Assembly: GCF_014898815.1 (NCBI RefSeq)
Contig: NW_026515544.1
Location: 992,001-1,056,000, forward strand
Origin: Panonychus citri
Lineage: Eukaryota > Arthropoda > Arachnida > Trombidiformes > Tetranychidae
Length of the DNA: 64,000 nt
Reading direction: 5' to 3'
Positions 25,731 through 35,759 of this stretch are shown piece after piece (the stretch's first letter is position 1; each line of letters opens with the position of its first letter). A program made the translations under genes and the position numbers. The notes under the pieces were generated by a model, which ran no database searches, was not told the DNA's origin, and saw nothing but the letters and a program-made list of their open reading frames with translations.

Positions 25731-27310
25731 GGATCATAAACAAAACCCCAACGATATTGTATCTTGTTGTTTATCTCTCTTCGTAGATCTTATTTACAGG
25801 ACTATAAGAGAAGCATAGATTAACTTTGATAGCAGTAAAGTTTTATCAAATCCCCTTTAATCCACGCTTGCATGGTTATACATTCATGTGGAAAAGCATG
25901 AGTGCTAGGTTATCCAAAGATAGCCACAAATATCTGTAGACGAAACTTGACATTCAGTACAATCTACATAACTTACATTTCCATGAAACTTTTACATTGG
26001 AGAAACAAAATATTGATTATGATTAAATCACTGGATTAACTAAATTAGATTTAGGAAAACAATTACTCAAGTGTATAGGTTGTCATGTTGTCTCTATATT
26101 ATCATCAATTGATTCATAAAATTGATATTAAATTGTTGATTATTTGATTATTTGATTGTGATTGTAGAGTTGAAATTGTGATTCCTTTTTTATTATTTGC
26201 CTTTAAATTCAATTGTAAATGTAATGCTGAGAAACTCATGTTACATGAAATTGAATTTCATCTCATGGTAGAGGTAAAATTCATGCGTATTCATGATAAC
26301 TTGTAACATGATTAACGACCTATAACTTTTTCCATGATGAACTCAATTGTGAACCTTTATCATGATTACATTGAATGTTGAACTTTTCCTTTGCAAAATC
26401 TATCATCAGATTATCATGAGAAGAAAAAAGTTTTCAATGTTAATCCTTTTCATATGTAAATTAAGTTATCATAAAGATTAACATAACCCCCGTGATATTA
26501 TCAATATGAGCACTTGAATTTACTTATCAACAGTTAATTGTTATTTTAACACAATCAACAAACTTACAGTCAACTTATTGTTATGATAATTAATCGCTGG
26601 TTAAATTGCAATTAGTATCTAATGTAAACATAAAGTGTGTCCATTTAATAATAATCGTTAACTACTATTAGTTTGGAGATAATAAATCTTATCATTGTGT
26701 CGGCTGATCCCTCGGATCATCCAGATCCTTGTAAGATATTGAAATGATGATAATGAGAAGAGGATAAAGATGATGAGGGAGACCATAGTTTGGTTGATGT
26801 AAATAAGATGAAGATTATGATGATAGCTTTTTGTTTGGAGCGAAAGAAAAAAGGATAAACATTAGTGAAAGTTATTATTTGGAATAATGTTGGAGAAAAA
26901 AATATGAACAAAGTCAACAAAGATGGCGACAGTCTGGCACCATGAAGATGATGAAGATGATGGAGAGAGAGAGAGAGAGAGATGATGTTAACAGATGATG
27001 CAGAAATAGTAGCTGATGATGATGAGGAAGATTTTGGTCAAACAGTAGTGAGGATCATGACGTTGTAATACATATGCTTTTTGATACTCATGTTTGTTTT
27101 TGCTGTGATCAGGATAAGGATAAAGAAGATGAAGATGATGAATGGGTGGAGAAGGAGGATAAGGATGAGGATGAGGATGAAGAGGGAAGATAAGAAGTTT
27201 TTTTCGAGAAAAAAACATGAATTTTTGCTTCGTTCCTGTTAGAAAGATAAGATGAAAACCATATTACCACTGACATGGGGAAAAGTACAAAACAAACACG
27301 AAAATGTAAC

Positions 27311-27342
<32 letters not shown>

Positions 27343-28222
27343 TCATCTTTTATCTTCTTCTGAACTTCATCACCAGATATTTTCGCTAGTAAACATTTTC
27401 GGCGGGAAATTTTGCTTTTCCATCATCACTTTGTCTGAATAAATTTGAACATCATCGTCTTGTTTTTTCTGTATCATCCTCATGATCATGACGACAGAAG
27501 ATGATCATTTTTTTCAGCAATTTTATCATCCTCATCACTTTGATTAATCTCCTCCCCGACAGTTTTAATTTGATTAAGCAAATATCAACTTTACTAATAT
27601 TGTTTTTGTTACTTTTGTATATAAGCTGATCCTAATAATCAGCCCACTGTCAATCAAGATAATATTATAAATAACCATTCCCTGAAAATCCTTGGCCCAA
27701 CCCCCATATTTCTTGTTATCTTCATCATTATCATCATTATTATTATTTTCCTTCATCCTAATCATCTTCATCCCAAAAACAAGCAGAAAAAAAAACTTTC
27801 AAAGTTACTTTTTTTCTCTTGTTTTCTTTTCGTCATCTCCAATATTTCGTATATAAGATTATATATTCAGAACTTTATTTCTTTTGTAATTTCAATCAAA
27901 TTTTTCCTTTCTTCATCTTTGCACATGGATTTTGATCTAATTTCCTGTATGTATTTTTTTCTCCCTCTCCCTCTCTCCCTTTTTCTCTCTCTTCTTATAG
28001 GTTTGGTTTCAAAATGCTCGAGCCAAATGGAGGAAAACCTCAGCAAACACCAAGAAAGATTCATCCTCAGAAACGGCAATCGTTGACACTTCATCTCAAC
28101 ATCATCACCATCATGAGTCATCCGAATCGTTCAGCATCGACTATTATTGCAAGGAACCATTTGAATCAACAGGTGATTGTGATGACACCCTAATTCACAA
28201 TCTTCACTCTTGTGAGAGTTAA
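21423..28222 (+). CDS. LIM-homeodomain factor: Lim1-like LIM domains with Apterous-type linker and homeodomain
   Basis: Predicted nuclear factor of about 534 residues in five exons: 21423-21598, 21789-21997, 22140-22817, 24242-24561 and 28001-28222. All junctions keep frame (phases 2, 1, 1, 0). Exon 1 encodes LIM1 from MKMVSCAGCDQPITDRYL, so the LIM domain starts five residues after Met. Exon 2 encodes LIM2 (RFGKKCAGCSEGISPED, then CFTC and LSTGDELYI). These features, and the intron between LIM1 and LIM2, match Lim1/Lhx1-5 (less well Lhx3), not Apterous. Exon 3 is His/Ser/Asn-rich and has TTRGRPRRKLKKEP, resembling the basic GRPRKRK motif in the Lhx2/9 linker. Exon 4 is Gly/Ser-rich, then RTSFKHAQLKTMKSYFSINQ, a nearly canonical Apterous homeodomain. 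Exon 5 starts at VWFQNARAKWRK and adds a short tail. Domain order and phases support one gene. The alternative is a truncated Lim1 gene lying beside the end of an Apterous gene. Confidence 0.8.
22559..22567 (+). promoter_or_regulatory. Possible alternative 5' splice site inside exon 3 of second LIM-homeobox gene
   Basis: CAG/GTGAGA is a near-consensus donor at 22561/22562, in phase 0. Used with the phase-0 acceptor before 28001 it would skip exon 4 and give a protein lacking most of the homeodomain. Reading through it adds the basic GRPRRK motif, which resembles a conserved Lhx2/9 motif, so read-through is probably the main form. Confidence 0.3.
22818..24241 (+). other. Intron 3 of second LIM-homeobox gene
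   Basis: A 1.4-kb intron with donor CACG/GTGAGT and acceptor TTTTTGAAG; phase 1 at both ends (joins to Gly). It contains several TC-rich tracts (about 23288-23312 and 23770-23790) and no further coding signal that I can see. Confidence 0.75.
25577..25738 (+). pseudogene. 18S rRNA 3'-end fragment (rDNA pseudogene) inside a homeobox intron
   Basis: Two blocks match the universally conserved end of eukaryotic small-subunit rRNA: CGTCGCTACTACCG followed by TTGAATGATTTAGTGAGG, and ACTTGATCATTTAGAGGAAG followed by TAAAAGTCGTAACAAGG and TTTCCGTAGGTGAA. Between them lies a divergent stretch where the variable helix 44 region should be. The 3' end reads GTGAAGGATCAT, whereas the functional end has about nine more bases (CCTGCGGAA) between GTGAA and GGATCAT. 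That deletion is flanked by a GAA repeat and removes one arm of helix 45, so this copy should be non-functional. No 5' 18S sequence precedes it and I could not recognise a 5.8S gene after it. The downstream 200-300 bases may be ITS1, unproven. Confidence 0.9.
26994..27066 (+). pseudogene. Possible relic of an Apterous-paralogue linker exon
   Basis: One frame reads GATGATGATGAG then EEDFGQTVV before a stop. Positions 27027-27048 match 20 of 22 bases of 13298-13319, the coding DNA for ENFGQTV just before the homeodomain of the first LIM-homeobox gene, and both are preceded by a GAT-rich acidic run. It lies on the same strand, inside intron 4 of the second gene. It could be a remnant of a third copy or a coincidence in simple-sequence DNA. 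Confidence 0.3.
27315..27342. repeat. (GA)n microsatellite
   Basis: Perfect GA run of about 14 units in intron 4 of the second LIM-homeobox gene. Confidence 0.95.
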
Positions 28223-29264
28223 AAGATGAGGATCTCGATGAAAATGATGAGGATGCACCCAGAACATCAAAAGTGAATGGAAAGACGTCATATAGTGAGA
28301 AAAAGATGTGTTTACAAGTGATGGATAACATAAAAAAAAGAACGATAATGAAGATGATTAAAGAACAGTTGAAGAGAAAAAGATATGCAATATTTTGTCT
28401 TTTCCATTTTTTTTTCTTCTTCTTCTCATCTTCTAATTAATCAACCATTGACATCTCACTGAAATTGGGTGCCCAAGGGACTCACGTTTGAGAAACTGAG
28501 AGAGAGAGCCTGATGATAACGAACTGTTTATGGGCTCGGCAAGTGGCGAAAAGGCAGATGATAAAGGATGAGAATCATCATCATCATCATCATCATCTCA
28601 TCTACTTCATGTTGTAACTTTCTCGTTATCTTCCTACTATCATCTTCTCAATCATCATCTAATCTGAAAAGATGATCTTGTTAGTCCATTGGGTGAAAGT
28701 GAGGATTAAGCAAGAAAATTGCTATAAATAAATTCTCGCAGTGAATCAAATAAACGATAGTTTGATTGATTATTGGTGAAACACTTCCAAGGTCCTAACG
28801 AAAACCGACCAATATAAATAAATACATTTCTCATCATCATCATTATCATCCTCATCTTATTTGGCTCAGAAAATAACTTTACAATATTATTATTATTTAT
28901 GCTGAGTGATTATCTTAAAATCATTTCATTAATCAACAATTAACATAACATAAACATCGTAATTGTATTTATCTTCATCATCATTAACATCATTTTTTCC
29001 TTGATAACAAATGATATTTTTTTTTCTCTCCTTTCATTGATTGAATTAAATTACTTTTAATTTGATTGTGATAACCATTTTAATTAGTAAAAAATATTTA
29101 ATTGTTACAATTTTTTCACAATTTAATTGAACCGAATTGACTTTTTTTTTATCGATTATCATTTCTAATTGTAATTTATATTTATAATGTGTGAGGTTCT
29201 GATGATTTCACACGAAATTCATGATGAGCTTTTTTACTTTAAATCAACAACTTAATTTGTACGA
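28223..29264. other. Convergent intergenic region
   Basis: Lies between the stop of the second LIM-homeobox gene (+) and the 3' end of the DENND1 gene (-). A candidate AATAAA on the + strand is at 28727-28732, about 500 bases after the LIM-gene stop. I see no gene here, only GAT/ATC-rich DNA. Confidence 0.5.
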
Positions 29265-29606
29265 ACTTTTCACCGCTGGATTAGTCGATTTAATTATAAG
29301 GGACCAGCCTATGCCTTCACTCAGCCGCTCCTTGTATTGGGCTCGAAAATGATGAGAGATTTGATCTTCGTACTTGACAACCTCGACCTCAAATTCATCT
29401 GGAATTAGTTCTGAATTTTCATCTGATCTTCAATTAATTGATGGAAAATTAGTGAATGTAACATTTTCTGTAGGGTTGCGCATCATGATCAGGGCTGAGT
29501 TCGAGTAAAATTTTCCTTGTCAAAGGTTATTTTTGTCCCGCTGAATCTCAGAGCATCCTGGTAACCACCAATTAACATGACCAGAACTTTCAGTAAGGTT
29601 CGAGTG
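29265..29606 (-). pseudogene. Decayed duplicate of DENND1 exon 6 segment
   Basis: This block is clearly similar, in the same orientation, to 30530-30890 within DENND1 exon 6. Long shared words include the DNA for LVMLIGGYQ and KITFDKE. In the homologous frame it can be read for about 38 codons with substitutions before a stop at TCAGCCCTGA, and later parts carry further indels and substitutions. It is about 20 bases shorter than its parent. It lies at the extreme 3' end of the DENND1 gene, so the predicted last exon runs into it in a shifted frame and stops there. Confidence 0.85.
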
Positions 29607-32600
29607 TTTCTTTTGTAATAATGGATCAAAAATGGCTCCAATATCTTTCGGGGGTGAGTCAAGAGTAATTAAAAGGTTTTCTTTTGTGTCTGATGATTTA
29701 CGAGAAAATTTGATTGATTTAGAGGGCGGTGGCAACGGTAAATTGTAACTTGCTCGACGCGATTGTGAATTGGATGAAGATGAACTAACAATTGGATTTG
29801 ATTCTTGTGATTGAAAATCTACCCAATTGGATTGATTATGATTATTGTTATTATTTATTAATCCACTTGATGAATAGTCTGATGAATTTTTTAATCCAAA
29901 TCCTTTATAGCTTCTTGTAACTCTCCCATTAAATCAAGACTGATTGGTTTATATGTTAAACCCTCGATTCCTGGTAATTTTTCGTATTCAACTGAATCAA
30001 CTTCCGAATCTTCAGATGAGGCTTCAGGGGCTTGTTCCAAGGAGTAATTTTTATCCTTGGAAAATGGATCACGTAGATTTAGATCCCCGTAAAATGTTTT
30101 CTTTGAGGTAAAACCAGTAACTGGTGGTGACTACAAAAGAAAAAATTAAAAACAACAATTAACCGATTGTTAAACAATGAAAATCCATGAATCAATCTCA
30201 TTCAAGGTAAGATTTAACAATGAAATGTTGCTTAAAATTGATAACATGATTTATTGATTTCTCTTCATTACCAAGACAATTTGACGTCTTCCTTGCTTGG
30301 CAAGACTCAGGCCACTGGCACTTTTCCTGACGGAACCATTGGATGGTTCATCAGCTAGACCATAGTAGGTCGATGATGTCGGAGATTCTCGAGGTGTAGA
30401 TGGAGCTGATCGAGGTAAACCCGGTTCACCAGGTCGATTAATATCTTGTAATTTTAATTTGAATCCATTATAAGCCTTTTTACTTTTATCTTTAACTTGT
30501 TTACCACGACTTTTCACTTGTTTGTAGGCACTTTTTACCGCTGGATTAACCGATTTCAATAAAGCTCCACCTTCTTTCTTCATCTGGCCAAGCCATTCCT
30601 TGTATTGAGCTCGAAAACGATGAGAACTTTGCTCTTCTTCATACATGTTCACTTCAAACTCGAATTCATCTGAAATTGATTCTGCATTAGTCAACATTCT
30701 TATTCGATCTTCAATAAACTGATGGAAAATCTGTAAATGTAACATTTTCTGTAGAAAGGGTTGCATATGATCAGGTCGTGTTCGAACAAAAGTTTCCTTG
30801 TCAAAGGTTATCTTTGATCCGCTTGGGAATCGTAGAGCATTCTGGTAACCACCGATTAACATGACCAGAGCTTTGAGAAAAGTTCGAGCGACACCATCAC
30901 CAATGAGAGATCCACTGTTTTTCATACTTTTCTTAAGAAACGATACCTGAAAACATAAAGAAAAAGAAGAAGAAAAAAAGTTAATAAAAAGCAAACAATT
31001 CAACTGAAAAACATGATGAACATGATAAACATCAGACAATCAATTCAAATGAAGAAACAAAAATATAAACCAATTCAGGATCCATTTGAAAACATCTCAA
31101 ATAACCTTTACTATTTTCAATGAAAACTGATCCATATCAATGATAAGATATTTCTAATCAAAGGGCTCATGAATTTCAAATGAAAATCATGAGAAATTCA
31201 GGCATCATGATAATGACCTTGACTTAGTATTTTATGGACTGGTTTTTATTATCTTTTCTTAAAGGATATTCAATTTAACTCTTTCTCTTTATTATCATCA
31301 CCATCATCATGAACGTTTATCTTCATCCTCCCTCTTTTATATATATAAAGATGATTCATTCAATTAGCTTGAAAAAAGTTCAACAGAATCAGATATGTTT
31401 CTACTTCCTGAACTTGAGTAGGAAATATATCATTTCAAATATTATGATCAATAATATCATGATTATGGATGAGTTAATCACAATTTATACAATCAAATAA
31501 TATTAACCATGAAAATTGAGTTTAAATGAATAACGATAAAATCATCCTTGTTTATGTGAATCTATTGAAAACTATTCATTCAGTTAAATCAAATATTATT
31601 GGTTTTGAATCAATTAATTGCTGTTTACCAAACAAATTTAGTTCATTAATCATTTTTTTCTTGTAGTGAAATTGTTATTTTTGCTTGTGGAAAATGTTAA
31701 ATTGTAACAATTAAGTTTTGGTTGATAGATTATATTAGGAAAAACACAAATGATTAACCCTTGATGGCGACTAATTGTTGATATAACAATGATAAAAATT
31801 CAGGTTTCACTTTTAATTTCTGGTTCTTTCTTCATGTGAAAAGTTATATAATAATAATCAATTACTTCCTATTTAATCAGCAGCTTTTAATATTCTTACA
31901 GCTAATTAATTAACAATAAGGTGATCAACAAACAGTGAAAAATACTTCAAGTAAATCAACAAACTATTACAATCAACACAATTGTCACTTATGAAAAAGT
32001 TAAACGACCATTAAGTTAATTCAGTAAATCAGCATAAAGCCAAATAAGATTGAGAAAAGTGAGATGACAATTAAATAATTTAAAAAAGGACAATTTGTAG
32101 TATAAGTTGAATAGAATTGGTAACAATTGATTAACAAAACATTCAATTTAAACAATCAACTGATTGTCATATATTGTCAAAATTAGATTGCTGTTGTTAA
32201 TCAAAGAAAAGGTAAGTAATCAATATACAAAAGGAAATATAAACACAATCAGAAAATAGTAGACAAAAATTAAGGTTCAATTGGGTTCAATATCTTGATA
32301 GTTAATCATGATTAAATTGTAGTACAATTATACATCAGCCAGTTGATTGAAAACAACAATTAAATTGGAAAACATTGAAACAAAAGTAAACATAAAGTTT
32401 GTCAGAAAAAATCAACTAACGGTAAATGAATAACAAAAAAACTCATTGAAGGTTAACTATTGTAAAACATGTGATACAATTAGTAACAATTTGATTAAAT
32501 GCTGATTGTGACTTAATTTGATCATGATTATTATCCTTGTTAGAGTGAAATGATTTAGATTTTCCGGAAATTAACAATATACATTATCCATACTTGTTAT

Positions 32601-32727
32601 GATAGGTAAACAATTTAAAGTTACAGTTTGTTGAGTGTTGGTTACCTACTGAGCATCAATTGTTAACCGGAAATGAACAAAAAATAATAACATAAAAGAG
32701 GAGGTGGAGGGAGGGGCTGATGATAGT

Positions 32728-32760
<33 letters not shown>

Positions 32761-35759
32761 CAATAAATAAAATGAAGATGTGACAAAGAGGGAGAGACCA
32801 TAATAACAATAAAGAAGATGAAACAAAAGAGGAACAAGAAAAATCTGAAAAAGTTTTTTACTATTTGCTGATTCATGTTTGGCTTTTAAATTGATCATTA
32901 AGGAGGAGAGTAAAAAACTTAACCTGATAATTAACTAAATCAACAATTAACTATTAATAATTCATTGTTCAAGTAAAATAATAGTGGCCCATTAATGAGT
33001 GAATGATTAAGTCAAGATAATCTCAGGCATGGTGATTGAATGAATCAAGGATATTGGTTAATATTCAAGTTTAAATGGTTATTAGATTACTATGATTAAT
33101 TGTGATTGAAACAATGATAAGATTAATCACTCAGAATAATCAGATTGAAATGATTAATAATTTTAACCATGAAGGGTTACATTTCAAACTTTCAAATATT
33201 TTTCATCAAACACTAAACTTGAATTATTAATACAATGATAATCATTGAAAAATCTGATAACAATTAATTTTTTCCACAATTTGAAATCAACTGTGATGAT
33301 TTTACACAGAAAATCATCAAATCAATGGTCTAATTGTTACAATGTACATTCATCATTCCATGAGAAATAATCACGATGGTTGATTATAACTGAGATCTAA
33401 TTGGAAAATTAGATGCTGTTAATTGATGTTGTTAATCAATCAAGAAGATGATAAATCCTTTCTTTTCAGAATTAAGTATCTACAATCCTGAACAATTACT
33501 CTACCTAATTGTAGTTGTTGGCGATGAAAATCAATTCTAAATTAACAAGAAACTTTTGTTTCTAGAAAAATCCAATCTGAAAGTGGATCATAATTAAGGA
33601 ATATGATTCATTTTGATTTGATTGTTCAACACCTTCGCAAATAGGGTGATGGGTAAATTCAGCAAATATCTTTCCGGATCCTGATTAAGATAAACCTGAA
33701 GAGAGGCCAATAATTGTCCCTTGATGATTAAGCACTAATTAACAAATCATTCACCTTTAAAACCATAAAGTCAATTCACTAATTAACCCTTCCACCCACC
33801 CAAGCAATTAAGCCATGTTAACGGATAAGTAAGCGGTTGATTAATCAAAAATTATTGCAAAGGTGGTGTATTCATAATGAGAGATAATAATTATAACATT
33901 ATCATGAGAAGGAAAAAATTTCAAGATGAAATTAAGATGATTACAGTTGATAATCATGATTACTGATGATTGTGATGATTGTGATGATGAGAAAAGATTC
34001 TCGCTCCAGATTAAAGATGAAAACTAACTTTTTCTTTTGCGCTTCTGCAATCGAAATGAAAGTAAACATGATCATGATTATAATTAAGTTAAGGAGAATG
34101 AGAAAATTTTTAAATGTAAACTTGGTCATATCCATGCTTGGTTGATTAACTATTATTCTTCATTCATTTTGTATGAATATACAACTTTTGATCAAAAACT
34201 TGGATTTGTGAGTGGTTGTAAATGAGTTATTGAATTGATTAAATTGATTGATTGCTCGCTGATGTTTGTTTTGATTTGTATCAATAGAGAGAGAGAGAGA
34301 GAGATAACTTACTATTTCATTTGGTAACATGCCGACATCATCAAAAGGGGTGGTAATTTTGTTTTCATCCGCATCGAGAATGACAATCTCACCAAATTCC
34401 GAGTGTTTAAAAGTCTAAAATATTGAATAGAGAGACAAGATAGATTCATGATCATGGTGAATGAACATAATTGATCATCACAATTCATTTGTGTTGTGAT
34501 TGGTTTCAATCAATTGAGTTAATTGGGTTATAATTACAACTAAAATTGATGAGGGTACTCCAATTAAGAATGGCATTGGTGCACTCAGGTAATCCAATAA
34601 ATGAGAAGGTAAAACAGGAATGAATATGTGTTGCCAGTACATTGGATAGATTAAATCGTTGGCCGCTTGGACACAGGCGGATAAGCGACTTAATTTCTTT
34701 GAGGTAATGATAATCCGTCTCTCGTTTAACATACTGGCAAATATAGTTATCATATTGTTACTGTCGACGGCATTAAAATATTCGGATAAATTTCGCTACA
34801 AAAATGGAAGAAAGAAAGAAAAAGAATCATATTAATGTGGAAATTTAAGTGAAAATTTGCATGACGCTAATCAGTGTGGGTGACTAGTTGATCAAATTTA
34901 AGGTCCCATTCTTACATCTTCCGGAATGCTGGGGATTTTATGATGATCAGGACATTGAGCAGTGAATTCGTGTTTTCTATTGTTAACGGAATAAATTACT
35001 TGAAGGTATAATCCTGGTTGAGGAACTGGAGTTAAATAGAGAGCTTCCAAAAAACGATTCAGGTGAGATGTCTAAGAGAATAGAGAAGAAGAAAAAAAAA
35101 GATGAGGATAGAGTTACAAATTTGATGGTAATTGGTTATGTGTGATTGGTGAATTTGTGAAAATCAGTGGGCATCGTGACCAAAACTCACATCATCTTTG
35201 GCAATCAGTGATGCAATGTAATTAAGTAACTTGTAAAATGTATCATGCCAAGGTAGAGATGAGAGTAGTAGGAGGCAGGTATCACCCGGTTGTGGAGGAT
35301 GTCGGATGAATCCAAAGCTCCATTTACTGTCAATTGAGGTGAGCACAAAGGAGAAATGTAAAACATTTGGAGAGTCAATTCTACAAGGATAACAAAATTG
35401 AGGCACTGATTTGGTGATCTCTTCATCTTTAAAATTATGAGGATATTGTTGGAGTATGTAGGGTTTACTATCAGCCGAGTTACCGGGTCTACTTATTTCC
35501 ATGAAAACATCGAAAACATGATTAGGTGAACTCCTTTTAGATTTTCCAAATTATAATCAGATTGGTATTGTGTTTCCAATGTCAGATGATTTTGTTGAAA
35601 GTGAAAAGAGTCGTTGAAAGAGAGACAGAGACACAGAGAGAGAAAATGAATAGATAAAGAGAAAAAGAGAAAAAGAGAAAAATAAACAAAATATAAAAAA
35701 GATATAAAAATGGCTGAAAAGAAGAACAAAAAAAATACCAACCTTACTCTACAAGCCAT
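29520..35759 (-). CDS. DENND1: DENND1/connecdenn-type Rab guanine-nucleotide exchange factor
   Basis: Family members are clathrin-vesicle GEFs, mainly for Rab35. Exons in transcript order: 35759-35743, 35533-35191, 35071-34916, 34795-34538, 34414-34313, 30946-30272 and 30130-29520; phases agree throughout. Exon 2 is the u-DENN part (VFDVFMEISRPG, FVLTSIDSKWSFGF, LPWHDTFYKLLNYI). Exon 4 is the core DENN domain (RNLSEYFNAVDSNNM, SMLNERRIIITSKKLS, YPMYWQHIFIPVLP, LLDYLSAPMPFLIGV). Exon 5 gives TPFDDVGMLPNEI, exon 6 the d-DENN (GDGVARTFLKA to SVNPAVKSAYK). Exon 7 is a disordered tail with DPF and FDPLL, typical of adaptor binding. Exon 7 reads in one frame to IKDLD-stop (about 29890) but clear coding continues one frame over (GLKNSSDYSSS to AIFDPLLQKK), so a frameshift, unrecognised intron or assembly error lies in 29890-29935. 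The final 28 residues come from a decayed exon 6 duplicate read out of frame. Confidence 0.88.
30947..34312 (-). other. Large intron 5 of DENND1
   Basis: A 3.4-kb intron between the core DENN exons and the d-DENN exon. Donor ATA/GTAAGT and acceptor TTTTCAG are on the minus strand. I see no other exon. It is unusually rich in CAATTAA/TTAATTG words and has a (TGA)n run. Confidence 0.7.
32728..32760. repeat. (TGA)n microsatellite
   Basis: About 11 perfect trinucleotide units in DENND1 intron 5. It produces the spurious His-rich and Ser-rich minus-strand open frames here. Confidence 0.95.

Larger units (their letters stand above)
24562..28000 (+). other. Intron 4 of second LIM-homeobox gene
   Basis: A 3.4-kb intron with donor CAG/GTAAGA and a strong pyrimidine tract before the acceptor CTTATAG. 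It holds an 18S rRNA 3'-end fragment, a possible exon relic, and GA microsatellites; each is listed separately. Otherwise I see only AT-rich non-coding DNA. Confidence 0.8.

Noticed and set aside
26697..26725. GTCGGCTGATCCCTCGGATC considered as a 5.8S rRNA start downstream of the 18S fragment
   Set aside because: Only short stretches resemble GGATCACTCGG, and the conserved GATGAAGAACGCAGC block is absent.
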